Part shown: positions 10,101 to 21,600 of the stretch, one piece after another
Position numbering within the stretch: position 1 is the first letter of the stretch
Layout of the letters: each line of letters begins with the position of its first letter
Source: Akebia trifoliata
Taxonomy: Eukaryota; Streptophyta; Magnoliopsida; Ranunculales; Lardizabalaceae
Length of the DNA stretch: 64,000 nucleotides
NCBI GenBank assembly: GCA_017979445.1
Contig: CM030715.1
Coordinates: forward strand, 30,229,090-30,293,089
Direction: 5' to 3'
Notes under the pieces: model-generated
Database searches by the model: none
What the model saw: the letters and a program-made list of their open reading frames with translations, nothing else
What the model was told of the DNA's origin: nothing
Made by a program: the position numbers and the translations under genes

Positions 10101-12729
10101 GCAATTGAAATTAAAGAAGTGAAGGAACATTTATAACATTGTTTTTTAAGTGTTTAGAATCCCATTCAAAAGCTGATCAACAGGTCGGTGGATTGAACTT
10201 GAAGTAATCTATTCCTATTCACTATGGCAACCAAAATTTAGTGTGCAAGCATTTTTATGATCATTCTTAAAGAAGAACCATGAAAAAGAGAAATAGATAA
10301 ATACAGAGGTGAGGGAATAGAATAACGAGATAACAATTCTTGCTATCTGTATTAAGGTTCTTCCAATATAGTAGAAAAAGAAGGTAAAGACGTCCATCTA
10401 AGTTCTGCCTAAATCCAATTCCCACTGTTTTTACCTCAATCTGTCAATCCAAACTAACTTGGCCTTTCAGCTATTCCATATAAATTCAGCTTGAAATTTC
10501 TTTACCAAAATAAAATTTTCATGTGGTGGCAGTTTATTGCCTTGATTTAAATCCACATATCATGACACCTTTATGCCTACATTGTTCTTCTCACCTGAAC
10601 TCTATTCTAAAATTAACTTTTTTCTGCCTACATTTTTTTAATTACTTATAAATAAAAAAAATTCACTTTTTTATTTGATTAGTTTTTAATATATTTATTT
10701 TTACCTATAAAAAAATTACTCTGACAAAGCACGAGAAACCGAAGGGACAAGGTAGCTAGAAAAATCAAGATGTAATTGCTTGGGGATTTCTAAAGTCATT
10801 GGCCGGCCAAGCAATCACCTGGCTGGGTTGACAAATGTGGGCGAGTCCCTATTGCATCCCTACGTTACACTTCCACTCATCCGTGAACTGATCAAAAACA
10901 TGTTTTGTGATCTGCTTTGAATCTTTATATCTATATATATTACTTTACAATTGGCACCACTGCTAATCAAAAAAATAATGTTCATTACTTCAATGATTTG
11001 TGGGATATCATTTGCAAATTATGGTTTAAGGTCTTCCGATTCTCATAGACATCACTAAATTAAAAGGAAATCAGGTTATGCATCATCGTCAATGCTTTAT
11101 CCCAATTACATTGGCCTACAACATGATTCTCTATTTACCTCTATCATGAACCATATCTTTAGTCAAAGCACATTCCTTAATCTTTTCTTAATCTTTCTCT
11201 TGCCCTTTTAAAGCCCTCAACTTGCACCAAAGTGCTCATTCCTATTGGCGTTAAACGTCTCAAACAACTTTTCCTTATTTTATCTCCCTCTTGGAGATAT
11301 TCCTAAATTTCCTTGAAACATTATTTTGATAAGTAAATGAGTTAGTACTAAGTAATTCGTAGGTGAAGGTGGGTTTTGAATCCAAGTCGGGGTATCAACA
11401 CTCATAGACTTTAACTAGGGCTGCAACTTGGGCGGGCAAAACCTGAACCCATTGGGTTGAACCCGACCTTGGGTCATGTCTGGGCATAGTTAACTTGGGT
11501 TCGGCCTTTGGTTCGAGCAACAACAAAAAATGCCTGACTTAAATCGGGTTGGGTGAGGGCATAGGTATCGGCCAACCTGAACTTAATATGATTATAATTT
11601 AAAAATATTTCTTATCTCAAATTCTTTCACTCATAATTCATATTTCAATATGTATCAAAACTAATGTGTGATTATTTTCATTAGATAAATAATCAATCTT
11701 TGTTATTAATGCTTTGTTTTAAGTGTAACTCTATATCGTCATACAATGATTATATTACAACTTTAAATGATTTCTTTTCCTGAAAATAGTGATTATTAAT
11801 AAAAAATAATTATTTTAGTTAATCTTATTATTTATTCTTTTCTTTTAAATTTGCTTATAATTTTATGTATATAAACTTTTGAAACACATTTTTAGGAAAA
11901 ATAATTGTAAATTTTAAGTTCCTTTTACACGCCACTTATCTTTATATAAACCCTTACCAATACTAAATTACTTAATATTAATGAGGAATATTAACCCGAC
12001 TTGGGTAGGGTTTGGGTTGGGAAAGGGCGCAGGTTGATCGCCAACCTGCCCGAGTTGCAGCCCTAACTTTAACTTAGCAAACTGACACTCCTCACGTATA
12101 TTCATTTTTTTATTTTGTCTTCCCTAATCTTACCACTCATCCATCTCAACATCCCCATTTCTGCACTAATTATATGGGTTGCATCCTCACCAATTTCTCA
12201 ATCTTTATGTATGATCAAGCTTCAAGCACCATTGGGTGGCATAGTTCTATTCAAATTTTATAAATTATTTTCATAATTATCGGCCCACTACGCAGAATGT
12301 TATCAATGTGATCTATGAGTTACCCAATTCGAATTGACCCAACACATTAAGGATCTCAGCAATTCTTCAATCCATACCAAAAGAAAAATGTAGAAACTTT
12401 TATATAAGTAATTAATTCGAGACGTAGAAATTGATCTGAAATACCTTTTTGAGTTTGAGAAGGATCCCAGAAACGGAAGTCCGGAGAGAGATGGCGTCGT
12501 CGCGGAGGCGAATAACGTCGCGGCTGGCTCGAGGGACTCGCAGGAGAGCAGCGCTGCTCTGCTCCTCCAGAGATGCCGAGATCTCTTCGGACATCATCTG
12601 AAGCTTCATCTCCAGATCTGCCAAATATTTCTCCAGTGATTCTTGTGGGTGCCGAGATTGGCACGCAGAATTGATCCATTTCTTCGCATCGAATTTCTCA
12701 TCTGAAAAAGATCCCAAATCGATCATCAT
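3886..12729 (-). CDS. COG7: Conserved oligomeric Golgi complex subunit 7
   Basis: COG7 belongs to lobe B of the eight-subunit COG tether, which captures vesicles for retrograde transport within the Golgi. Ten coding exons (minus strand, 5' to 3'): 12445-12729, 10009-10098, 9498-9617, 9292-9393, 8902-9182, 8563-8708, 7899-8097, 6156-6840, 4930-5262, 3886-4167. All junctions are GT-AG and all phases agree. They sum to 2523 bases, 840 residues plus stop, against about 836 in Arabidopsis. The start MMIDLGSFSDEKFDAKKW and the end (LVCKIRR-VTLDQ) match plant COG7. The N-terminal 100 residues look helical and coiled-coil, as in other COG subunits. The protein has no membrane segment and is a peripheral Golgi protein. 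Introns carry several transposons, but none breaks an exon. Confidence 0.95.
4427..4556 (+). repeat. SINE-like repeat in COG7 intron 9
   Basis: A T-run then GATAGGTAAAGATGGG begins the unit. A tRNA B-box-like GGTTTGAACC follows at about 4483, and it ends CACTTAGCTAAGTGGCAC. Related arrangements occur at 11330-12100 (plus) and about 33060-33150 (minus). The resemblance is loose, so a LINE 3' tail is an alternative. Confidence 0.4.
5690..6045. mobile_element. Long-TIR MITE in COG7 intron 8, 9-bp TSD
   Basis: The two ends are inverted copies over about 130 bases each: the left arm contains TATTTTAGAAATACCCCC and GTGATATTAGGTTTACCCC, and the right arm is its diverged complement. Flanks 5681-5689 and 6046-6054 both read ATAAATAAA, a 9-bp target duplication as made by Mutator-like elements. 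The left flank is simple AT repeat, so the duplication is suggestive and not proof. An 18-base G run (6012-6029) lies where the left arm has only five C, so it expanded after insertion. Confidence 0.7.
7133..7191. repeat. (TA)n(GA)n microsatellite
   Basis: About 12 TA units run directly into about 18 GA units within COG7 intron 7. It is likely length-polymorphic. Confidence 0.9.
9666..9974 (+). mobile_element. Non-autonomous Helitron in COG7 intron 2
   Basis: It starts TCTATATAATAAAACACTAC directly after an A and ends CTAG directly before a T, the A|T target used by Helitrons. Nine bases before CTAG is a perfect 5-bp stem, GTGCC-GTA-GGCAC (9949-9961), the expected 3' hairpin. The 309-bp interior is pyrimidine-rich and has no RepHel coding capacity. 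Confidence 0.75.
11330..12100 (+). repeat. SINE-like repeat split by an hAT element
   Basis: Before the hAT insertion the sequence reads GATAAGTAAATGAG, then a B-box-like GGTTTTGAATCC. After it, TTAGCAAACTGACAC matches the tail of the related repeats at 4427 and 33060. Joining the flanks across one copy of the 8-bp duplication makes a continuous repeat, so the hAT landed inside it. Confidence 0.4.
11416..12065. mobile_element. Non-autonomous hAT element, 8-bp TSD
   Basis: The 650-bp element has inverted ends TAGGGCTGCAACT..., with CGGGC versus GGGCGGGC just inside. It is flanked by perfect 8-bp direct repeats ACTTTAAC (11408-11415 and 12066-12073). TAGGG-type ends plus an 8-bp duplication are diagnostic of the hAT superfamily. 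The interior is AT-rich with no transposase reading frame. It lies in COG7 intron 1. Confidence 0.9.
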
Positions 12730-13125
12730 CTCTTCTGCAAAACCCTAGTTCCTTTTCTTCGTTTTTTATTCTTTCAGAATTTGGTGTAGAATGATGTCTC
12801 TGTCTCCTCTCTGAACTTGGGCATCGTTGTTCTGCGAGGAAGTGAATTTCAAGTTTCCTCCATTTTTAAGCTAAGGTGTTGTTCGGGCAGATCGTAAAGA
12901 TGGTTTGCTATCAACGGAACCACAATAACTGATATCGTTGTGCCAGCTAAGGTGCACGATTTCCATTAGAACGAATCCCAAGGATCAATTAATTTCTATA
13001 CAGTTTGGGCGGCCTACCTAGTTTGGCGGACTTTTTGAACGCAGATACAATCATACCACGTGGCATAATCATTGAGGCTCACCTATTGTTATGAATATCT
13101 GTTTGAGTTAGGCTAGCCTCAGTAA
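12730..13125 (-). promoter_or_regulatory. COG7 5' UTR and promoter region
   Basis: Upstream of the ATG at 12729, the AAACCCTA word at about 12740-12747 is a telo-box, common near the transcription start of plant housekeeping genes. No clear TATA box was seen, which fits a constitutive gene. Confidence 0.45.
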
Positions 13126-15600
13126 CTTTTTTTTATTTTATTGGTAAAAGTGAAGGATCTAGGTGACTCATCCGAAACAGAGTACGAACAACAGTTTAAA
13201 AAAAAAAAAAAAAAATACAAACCCAACAAAGACAAGCAACTAACGATCAGATATAATGCAACAGCTTTCCCATCGAACTCAAAGAAAAACCTTTTTAGCT
13301 CCTTGAAAAAATTCATCAAATGTAGAGGATACTAAGAATCGAAATGAAAATCTCTTGGTTTGATTGAATCTTTTCTTCGAAAATTCTTGTATTTCTTTCT
13401 TTTCAAACATTCTAACTAATTGCAAAAGACGTTAAACTCCAAATCAACCTTTTAGAGAGAAGGAAGCTCACCCCCAACTAGATCCATTCTTTGAAAACCC
13501 CTCTAATGTTGTGATATGTGGAACTTGATGATACTAGTCAACAAGGAGGTATCTCAATGCAAGTTTTCTCTTCATGCTAGAATTGGTGTGATTCATAGCT
13601 GTATCTCAATATTGAAGGAACCACGTAAAAATTATGTGTTTCTGTGAGTGATTTGTGTTTTATTTCGATTGTTCATCTTTTTCTCAACATCTAATTGTGC
13701 TTGAAAAACACCAATCCACTTTAAAATGAGAAAGGAAAATTACCAACACTTTCTTAGTAATTTTACAATGAAGAAGCAAATGGTTTGCCAATTCCTTGTC
13801 CTCCCCACACATACAACAATAATTTGGGTCACAAAAATCCCTTTTCCTCAATCGATCTAGTGTAAGAATTCTTTTTTGAACTGTTGTCTAAACGAAAAAA
13901 AAAAAAAAAAAAAGGCACCTTGGACCCTAAACTACAAAGTGAGGAAAAATAGGATCCTCGACCTTGTTGAGGTCATTCTAAAACTCTTTTACTAAAAACA
14001 AACATTTGGATTTAGTGTTCCAAATTCTCAAATCCTTGCCATTCAAACTTCTTGACTCACTATTAAGGCAAAGCAACATCTCCATGACCTCTGATACCTC
14101 CCAATCGTTCAATGACCACCAAAAACCCAAGTCTCACCATGTGCCTTCCGGAGTTGAAGACTCGAAAACTAGCTACGTGAAGATTTTCCTTTCTTGAAAT
14201 TGCAAAAACTGATGATAATTTTTCCTTCAATTGACCCACACTGCACCATCCTCCCAAAATCTAACTTTGTGCCCTTCCCAACCTTAAAGGTCACCTTCTT
14301 ATTGAATTGAGGAAGAACTTTTAGAATCCCTTTCCAAATTTCACACCCATATTTATTTTTTGCCTCTCCACTTTCCCAACCAAAGTGATCCTCCTCAAAC
14401 TTAGCCATTATAACATTTTGTCAAAATCATTCCTGTTATACTACAAACCTCCAAAGCCATTTTCCCAATAAAACCCTAGTCAACAAACCCAAATTCCTAA
14501 ACCTAGGACCACCCAAACTCTTCATCGTGCAAATGTTCCTCCAACTCACCAAATGAATCTTACTTTTTTACCTTCCTTATCATGCCATAATAAGTCTTTA
14601 AATAATAAGTCCATTATCAACTCTACAAACTTAGGAATTGAGAAGAGGGAGAAGTAATAAATCGAGATACTAAAGAGAACGCTTTTGATTAAAATTAACT
14701 TACCTCCCCTCGAAAAGTATTTGACTTGCCAAGAACACATTCTTCTCAACCACTAAATCCTATAAACTTTTATTTTTGTAGGGAGCTCCTAAGGGTAAAC
14801 CCAAATAAGAGGAGGGAAGTGAGCTTGCTAGACAACCTAGGGAAGTGGTTAAAATGTCCACATTTAACACTTGTCTTACCGGAAATACTTTGCTTTTGTG
14901 AAGATTAATAGGTAACTTGATCATAGCTTCAAAGTAACAAAGCAAACCTCTATGGAATTTAATTGAGCAACATCCACGTCTAAGAAAACCAATGTGTTAT
15001 CTGCAAACTACAATTGAGTGACCAAAGGACCCTCGAGGCTTGGCCTGAAACCTCTCAATTCTCCATTGTCCATTGTTTTACCAATTATCCTACCCAAAGC
15101 TTTAACAACCACCAAAAACAAAAACGAGGAGAGTGGGTCGCCTTGATGCAGCCCCCTAATGCTTTTAAAGAACCCTTCAGAAGAGCCATTACTAAAATGG
15201 AGAAGGAAGAAGAAGATAGACACCTCTTAATCTAGTATATCCATCTATACTCCAAATCCCATATGACTTAGAAGGTATCTTAAATAATTCCAACTTATGT
15301 GGTCGTAGGATTTTTTCAAGTCTATCTTGCGCAGAAGACCTGACTCATGAGATTTAAACCTTGAATCCAAGCGCTCATTTGCAATCGGAACCCCATCCAT
15401 CATTTATTTCATGCTTACAAATGCCCCTTGACTTATGCATATGATCCAGGACAACACCTTCATTCTCGTCACAAGCATCTTCAAAATGATTTTATAGGTA
15501 GATCCCACCAAACTTATGGGTCTAAGATTAGCAATCTCTTCTACCTACTAGATGCAATCCTCACCATGTAAAATTTCCAAGTTGGGGGATTGGCCTTGTA
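13126..15600 (-). mobile_element. 5'-truncated dead LINE (L1-type)
   Basis: Minus-strand fragments in the right order give reverse-transcriptase pieces: RPISLVGSTYKII (about 15500), GLHQGDPLSSFLFLVV (about 15150), KSKVFPVRQVLN and SSYLGLPLGAPYK (about 14800-14900), YFSRGGKLILIKSVL (about 14700), then the IWKGILKVLPQFNKKV region (about 14310). The FADD catalytic box reads FADNT, so the second Asp is lost, and a stop precedes it; other stops and frameshifts are frequent. The T-run near 13126 is the A-tail on the opposite strand. Endonuclease and ORF1 are missing. Confidence 0.85.
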
Positions 15601-17700
15601 AATGAAGATCTGAGAGTCAAGTTAGAAATCAAAATGAATTTAACCAAAGTTTTTGGATCAATCCAGCATACCTTTTCTCTTCGTGTTGTAACTATTTATA
15701 ATTCTAGTTTACATTGGTTACACGTTCATCAATGTGATTAGTTTGATTATAGAATTGTTTGGACTAATGTAGATAGTTTGCTAATGATCATGAGATATGG
15801 CTGATTGTGCACTTTAATTAAGTAACTGTTTTAATAATCACCTATGATTGTGCATCACTAATTTTATAATCATTCACATTGTAGCTGGTTTGGGTTTGCC
15901 TTAACACCGATAATTTTTCAAAAAAAAAAAAAAAAAAAAAGCATTCAATATTGTCAATGTGGACTACGTGGGTCAATTTGTTCTTAACATCTTGGATGAG
16001 CTACCTTTTCTTGATCATTAGGGTCATTCTGTTCCCTTCATGTTTCTGCCAGCTTAATTTTTGTCTTCAATGCACATCCTGCCTTTTTTATTTGTATAGG
16101 AGTTGGAGTACTCTACAACTCCACAGTGAATCCTCATAAGCAACCAAATATTCGAAATTAATTAATCCTCATTGTCAACTTTCAGAAGTTAAACTTTATG
16201 GTATTGAATTTCAGAAGTTCAACTATTTGCAAAACTTCGTAAACCAAGAAGGCTGGATGCTCGTAATGCACATTTCTTTGATTAGTACAAAAATCCTAAT
16301 GGAATATATTTCAATAGAAATTATACGGAGGCTTTTATTTACTTTCACACAAGGGGATGTTTTCAATATATATATTTTTCTCTCCACACTATTATCATAA
16401 ATATTGATTTGGCTTTTACCCATTTAACAAGTAAAAAAAAGTTCTAATACAACCATATGGTAAAAGTTCATTTGTATGATCATGACACATAGCATATATA
16501 TAGAATGATTTGTAAAAGTGAAACTAAAAGAAACATTGTAATATCAAATGAGTTGTCTTTGGTACCTTGCAAAGGACATAATGAGTGAGATTTTTTTTTT
16601 AACGAAACGACAGCTAAAGTATAAACTCAAGAAAAGTTCCCACAAGGATGTTATTTTGTGTTTGTCCATTGAAGGTATTTATTAATATTGAAAATAAAAC
16701 TTATTGTTACTCGAATTTAACTTGTTCTTACATAATCACCTTAAAGTTGTCCTAAATGATCTCATCTTCAACCTTTGGTGGAGATTAATCTCTAATTTTT
16801 TTTCTCCCCAAAATCAGTCATCTATGATCTCTAAGATATATTTTTACTCTAAACTCAAAATGATCGGTTTTAAAAAATAAATAAAAAAATAGAAGACTCA
16901 AAGAATTTAAGCAAGAGGTTGAAAAAGATGTCGAATGGATTAAGAAAAAAATAAATTACATCAAGGTTGAAGAGCTTAGGGGGTTCGGCCATAGGTTGAA
17001 GATGAGGCATTTTGGGTCATTTTTCTGCTAATCTCTCTTGGAAGATTGGGTCAAGGACCTATGTCATCAATTTGAAAACATAGGGCAGATCAAATATTCA
17101 CAAAAATTTGGAGTGTGGGCTTAAATCATCCTTTAAACTATTAAGACAAGCCACAAAATTTTTACAATCCATGTAAATGAGTTTAGTTTTTGTAATAGGC
17201 CAGGCCTCCTCCTCCTCCTCTTCTTCTTTAATATTAAAATCTACAATATTACTCGAGATGCACAATTTGATTTTGTTAAATTCTTTTTACACCCAACTTG
17301 TTGGACATCGAAAGCTTTTCGCAAGTACACCCTTGGTGTCCTAAGCACTCACAACGGAGAGGGAAAAAAAAATCATAGAATCAAATCACACATCTTTATG
17401 AGTCGTGCATATCTAGCATCAACAATAATCATCATCTTTATCAGTGACTCTAGGATTCAACTAAATAAATGATATTCATTCCACTTTATTCAAAATTATG
17501 ACTTTCATCACTGAAAGTGTGTTTATATTTGCTCTCACTATTTCAATCCATGATCTCTTATTATGCTCGCGCCATTATAACATTTGCATTGACTTCCTCT
17601 ATTTGAAATCATAAAAGGTCTCGATACAAATATACCCATCAAAGCATCCCATGTAACATTGGAGTCATTGATGCTGGGTTGACTTCACTTAAAACATTTC
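15601..17700. other. Intergenic, no gene recognised
   Basis: AT-rich DNA with A/T homopolymers (for example 15917-15938). Short open frames have no family signature. It lies between the divergent COG7 and VAP27 genes. Confidence 0.35.
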
Positions 17701-17797
17701 CAAGTGTATTTAAAAAAAAAAAATCAATTATTGAAAATCACCAGTAGATTGACTATGGTATGTATAGTACAAGGAAAAACTTTGAAGCAGACGGGCG

Positions 17798-17948
17798 CTT
17801 CAAAATTTTGAAGGAACCTTTCCATTGGATTAAACGTGGCATTTTTTTAAAGGATGTATTCCAAATCTTGGTGGAAATGTATGAGCGTGAAATAAATTTT
17901 AAATGCCACATGTCTTGTAACAAGGAGGATTTCTTCAAAATTTTGAAG
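17798..17948. repeat. Foldback element with twin 16-bp palindromes
   Basis: CTTCAAAATTTTGAAG, itself a perfect palindrome, occurs at 17798-17813 and again at 17933-17948. Inside them GTGGCATTT (17836-17844) pairs with AAATGCCAC (17901-17909) at nearly symmetric spacing, so the 150 bases can fold back as a MITE-like unit. Confidence 0.6.
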
Positions 17949-18279
17949 TAGGAGTGGTGCAGTGCACCAAGCTTGGTCAAACACAAATGGGTCAGAAGGC
18001 TCTAAAGAGTCTTCCAAGTGGCACATCAAACTTTGATGAAACCAGCCCACATCAAATTTATTCCAAAATCCAAATTGCTGCCTATTAAAATAACCAAAAT
18101 ACCCATTAGGAGATTCTATTGCCACACCAATTTTTTTGCTAATCCCTAATTCTTGCTAAGCCCCAATTCATAATTTCATTGGAAATAAACAAAGAATTAG
18201 CGCACATCTTGCAGTGCTCTTCGTAAAAGTTGGTGTGGCCATAGCAGCTCACTACCCATATCGTAATCATGTTCATTAA

Positions 18280-18658
18280 TATATTTAAATATATGAAACT
18301 GTACACCCAGGCCCCAGCACGACAAACATAAAAAAATGTCTAAAGCTAGCGAAAGGGAGAGTGAGACTAGTATCACACAACGTCCATTTGCAGCAATATT
18401 GTTTCTTCCTCTTTAAACCATAGAGAGAGGGAGAGAGTGTAAAACACTCTCTTTCACACACCCGCACAGATTCCAGATTCGTCCCGACTTCTCGACCACC
18501 CTCTCTGGTTTTTTAAAATCGCTTTTCGGCGTCAAAAAATTAGTCTTCGTTGAAGATCTTCTCGGATTCTCGTCTCTACTGATCCGAGAATCGCTTTTGA
18601 TAGTTGGAAAACCGTTTTTATTTTAAACCTAGTGGTTTTTTTTTTGGATCTATTCGAC
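18280..18658 (+). promoter_or_regulatory. VAP27 promoter and GA-rich 5' leader
   Basis: Upstream of the ATG lie GA-rich tracts (AGAGAGAGGGAGAGAGTG at about 18421) and CT-rich leader sequence typical of broadly expressed plant genes. TATTTAAATATA near 18282 could be a TATA element. The start site is not fixed by sequence alone. Confidence 0.4.
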
Positions 18659-21600
18659 ATGAGTTCAGGAGAGCTTCTCAGCATCGAACCTCTAGAGCTC
18701 AAGTTCCCCTGTAAGCTTTAAATTTTCATTTTCATCAGATCTGCTATTTCTTCTTAGGGTTTGTAGGTTTTGATTTCTTGAGTATTTGATTTTGTTTCGA
18801 GAAGTCGAACTCAAGAAACAGATCTCGTGTTCTCTTCAATTATCGAATAATACGGACAACCATGTCGCTTTCAAGGTAATTTCATTTTAATTTTCCTTAA
18901 TTTTTCCTATTTTCTTGGATTTTTTTAAAATAATCGTGCCACTTGAAATCTGTAGATGTGTGTGTGTGTGAGTGCGCGTGCGAGCGTGTGAGAATTTTTT
19001 TTAAATAATCGTGCCACTTGAAATCTGTAGATATGTATGTCTGTGCGCGTGCGAGTGTGTGTGCATGTGTTTGTGTTTCAATGGGCAATAAAAATCAGTT
19101 CTGTGTTCTTTTTTCCTTATTTTTTCTATTTTCTTGGATTTTTTTAAAAATAATTGTGTGTGTGATTTTAAATTTCGAAGCCATTTATGATTTGGAGATT
19201 TTAAATTTTGAATGGGTGATAAACTTAGGTCAAGACAACTAATCCGAAGAAGTACTGTGTTCGGCCCAACACTGGAGTCGTGTTGCCCCGATCCACTTGC
19301 AGTGTTATAGGTGCTATTCAGATTCCATTTCCTTTCATTGTGATTTTGTTATTTTGTGATTGATTATCAATTTATCGTTATCAGTATTTTCCGATCAGTT
19401 ACAATGCAAGCACAACGAGAGGCTTCTTCTGACTTGCAATGTAAGGACAAGTTTCTTCTACAAAGTGTGATCGCAAGTCCTGGAGTCACCGCCAAAGATA
19501 TTAATCCAGAAATGGTAATTATATATAAATTTTGATTGTTGTTGTATTTTTTTTTTTTTTTTTTTGGTTTAGATAATGTTGTTTATAAATTCATTTAGAT
19601 TTTCTAATTCATCGGATTGTATTTGTTTAGTTTAACAAGGAGTCGGGAAATCTTATTGAAGAATGCAAATTGAGAGTTGTTTATGTTTCTCCACCTCATC
19701 CACCATCACCTGTTCATGAAGGATCTGAGGAAGGTACATCACCAAGGGCATCAATTTCAGACAATGGGAATTTAAATACTTCTGATTTTTTATCTGTGAG
19801 TATTTGAGATTGTTTCATTTTGGGTCCAAGGGGATTTATTTGTAATTTATTATGTCATTTAAGAAGAGACCATTGATGACATGCTATGTTGTGATGCTTA
19901 CAGGTCTCAAGAGCACATGGGGATGAGCCTCAAGAAAAATTTTCAGAGGTGAGATTTTAGGGTTTTGTAGTTATTTAACTTTCATGATATTTGTAGTGGC
20001 CACTTGTGGTTCATTCTGTAATTTTTCATCATGAGTTGTTAGGTATATACTTGCATCTAGTTTGGATTGCTGTGTGTTTGTTATGTTCAAAATCTTCTTG
20101 GCATTTGAAAAGTTATACTAACAAGTTTGAAAGTTTAGAACATTTGTTACCCATTCATGACTTCTTTCATTTAAAAGAACTAAAATTTCTCTTAGAATTA
20201 TGTTACTTGCTCAATGCAATTTATTTGGACGGTTCTGTATAAGACCTCATCATTACCATGGTAATGATGATGATGATCTTATATGTTGCTATGTTGAGGA
20301 GGTTCTTAACAGGTGTTACTGAATTAGTTATCTATAATGCATTTTCAATTGTGATCATTGTTATGTTTGTTGCAAACTTCTGTTTCTAGTTTAAGGCAAG
20401 TGGGGAATCGGTAAACCACTTGCTCATTCATTCTACTTGTGCGACTTTAGTGTGGTCCCATTTTTTTTTTCCTTGTTCCACATTTCTTGGTGCACCCCAG
20501 GAGGTTCTTAATGGGTGTTGTTGAATTAGTTCTCTATAATGCATTTTCAGTCGTGATCACTGTTATGTTCGTTGCAAACTTGTGTTTCTTGTGTAAGGCA
20601 AGTGGGGAATCGGTAAACCACTTGCTCAGTCATTCTGCTTGTGCTACTTTAGTGGGGTCTCCTTTTCTTTCCTTGTTTCGCATTTCTTGATGCATCCCCA
20701 GGTCTTTCGTTCAACTCCTTCTTAGTTGGAGGGTCACAAAGTTGTCTGGTAGAGAGAGATTTATTTGGAACTTAGTCCTCTATGCTATTTGTTGGGCCTA
20801 TGGAAAGAAAGAAATGGAAAGCTCTTTGATGGGAAAAGGGATTTTTTTTGAAGATTTTCTTTTTAGGTGGGATCTTGTGAGTGATAAGAGATTGTAGCTG
20901 GTGTTTTCTTGTTTTTGAGGCCATCTTGTCCTCTCTTAATAAAATCTTTATCTTATCAAAAGAAAAAAATTTGTAATCACCTTGATTTGTTGTAGAAAAG
21001 TTGGTGAGCAGGGGGCATCACTAACTGATTGTTCCCCTTTCACAACAGTATCAGCTGCGCCATTTCATGTACTATTTAGTATTAAAACAGTAGCATATTC
21101 TATTTATTAATATGGAGGATCTTGGCATTAAACACTACAATCTATGCAGACAACCAAATATATGACACTTCAGTTTTAGGTGAACAATCTATCTTCCTCT
21201 TTTACTGGTCAGTATAAACTCTTGTTTTTTGCCCAAGCACCTGTGTGAGAAGAGGTTATTACTTCATGCACTTCCAGTAGTACATTGGTGTTCTCGATTC
21301 AAGTAATCTTGCTTTATTTTTCAGGCAAGGGCTCTCATCTCGAAGTTGACTGAGGAAAAAATTTCTGCTATTCAACAAGCTAACAAACTTCGTCAGGAAC
21401 TGGTAGGAGATATACTGACTTAAATATTTTTCATTTTGGACTGTTTTTTAATGTGTTTCTGATTATCAATCATATTTTTCTTTTACGTGAATTAAATATG
21501 GAGTGAAAATTTTACTTCATATGGTTGAAAGCTTTTTCTCTTTCCTCCCAGTTTTTTTTATATTTTTTTTTATTTTTTTATTTTTATATATATATATATT

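Noticed and set aside
12356..12679. Overlapping 107-codon frame in COG7 exon 1
   Set aside because: Out-of-frame shadow; the other frame matches COG7 residue for residue.
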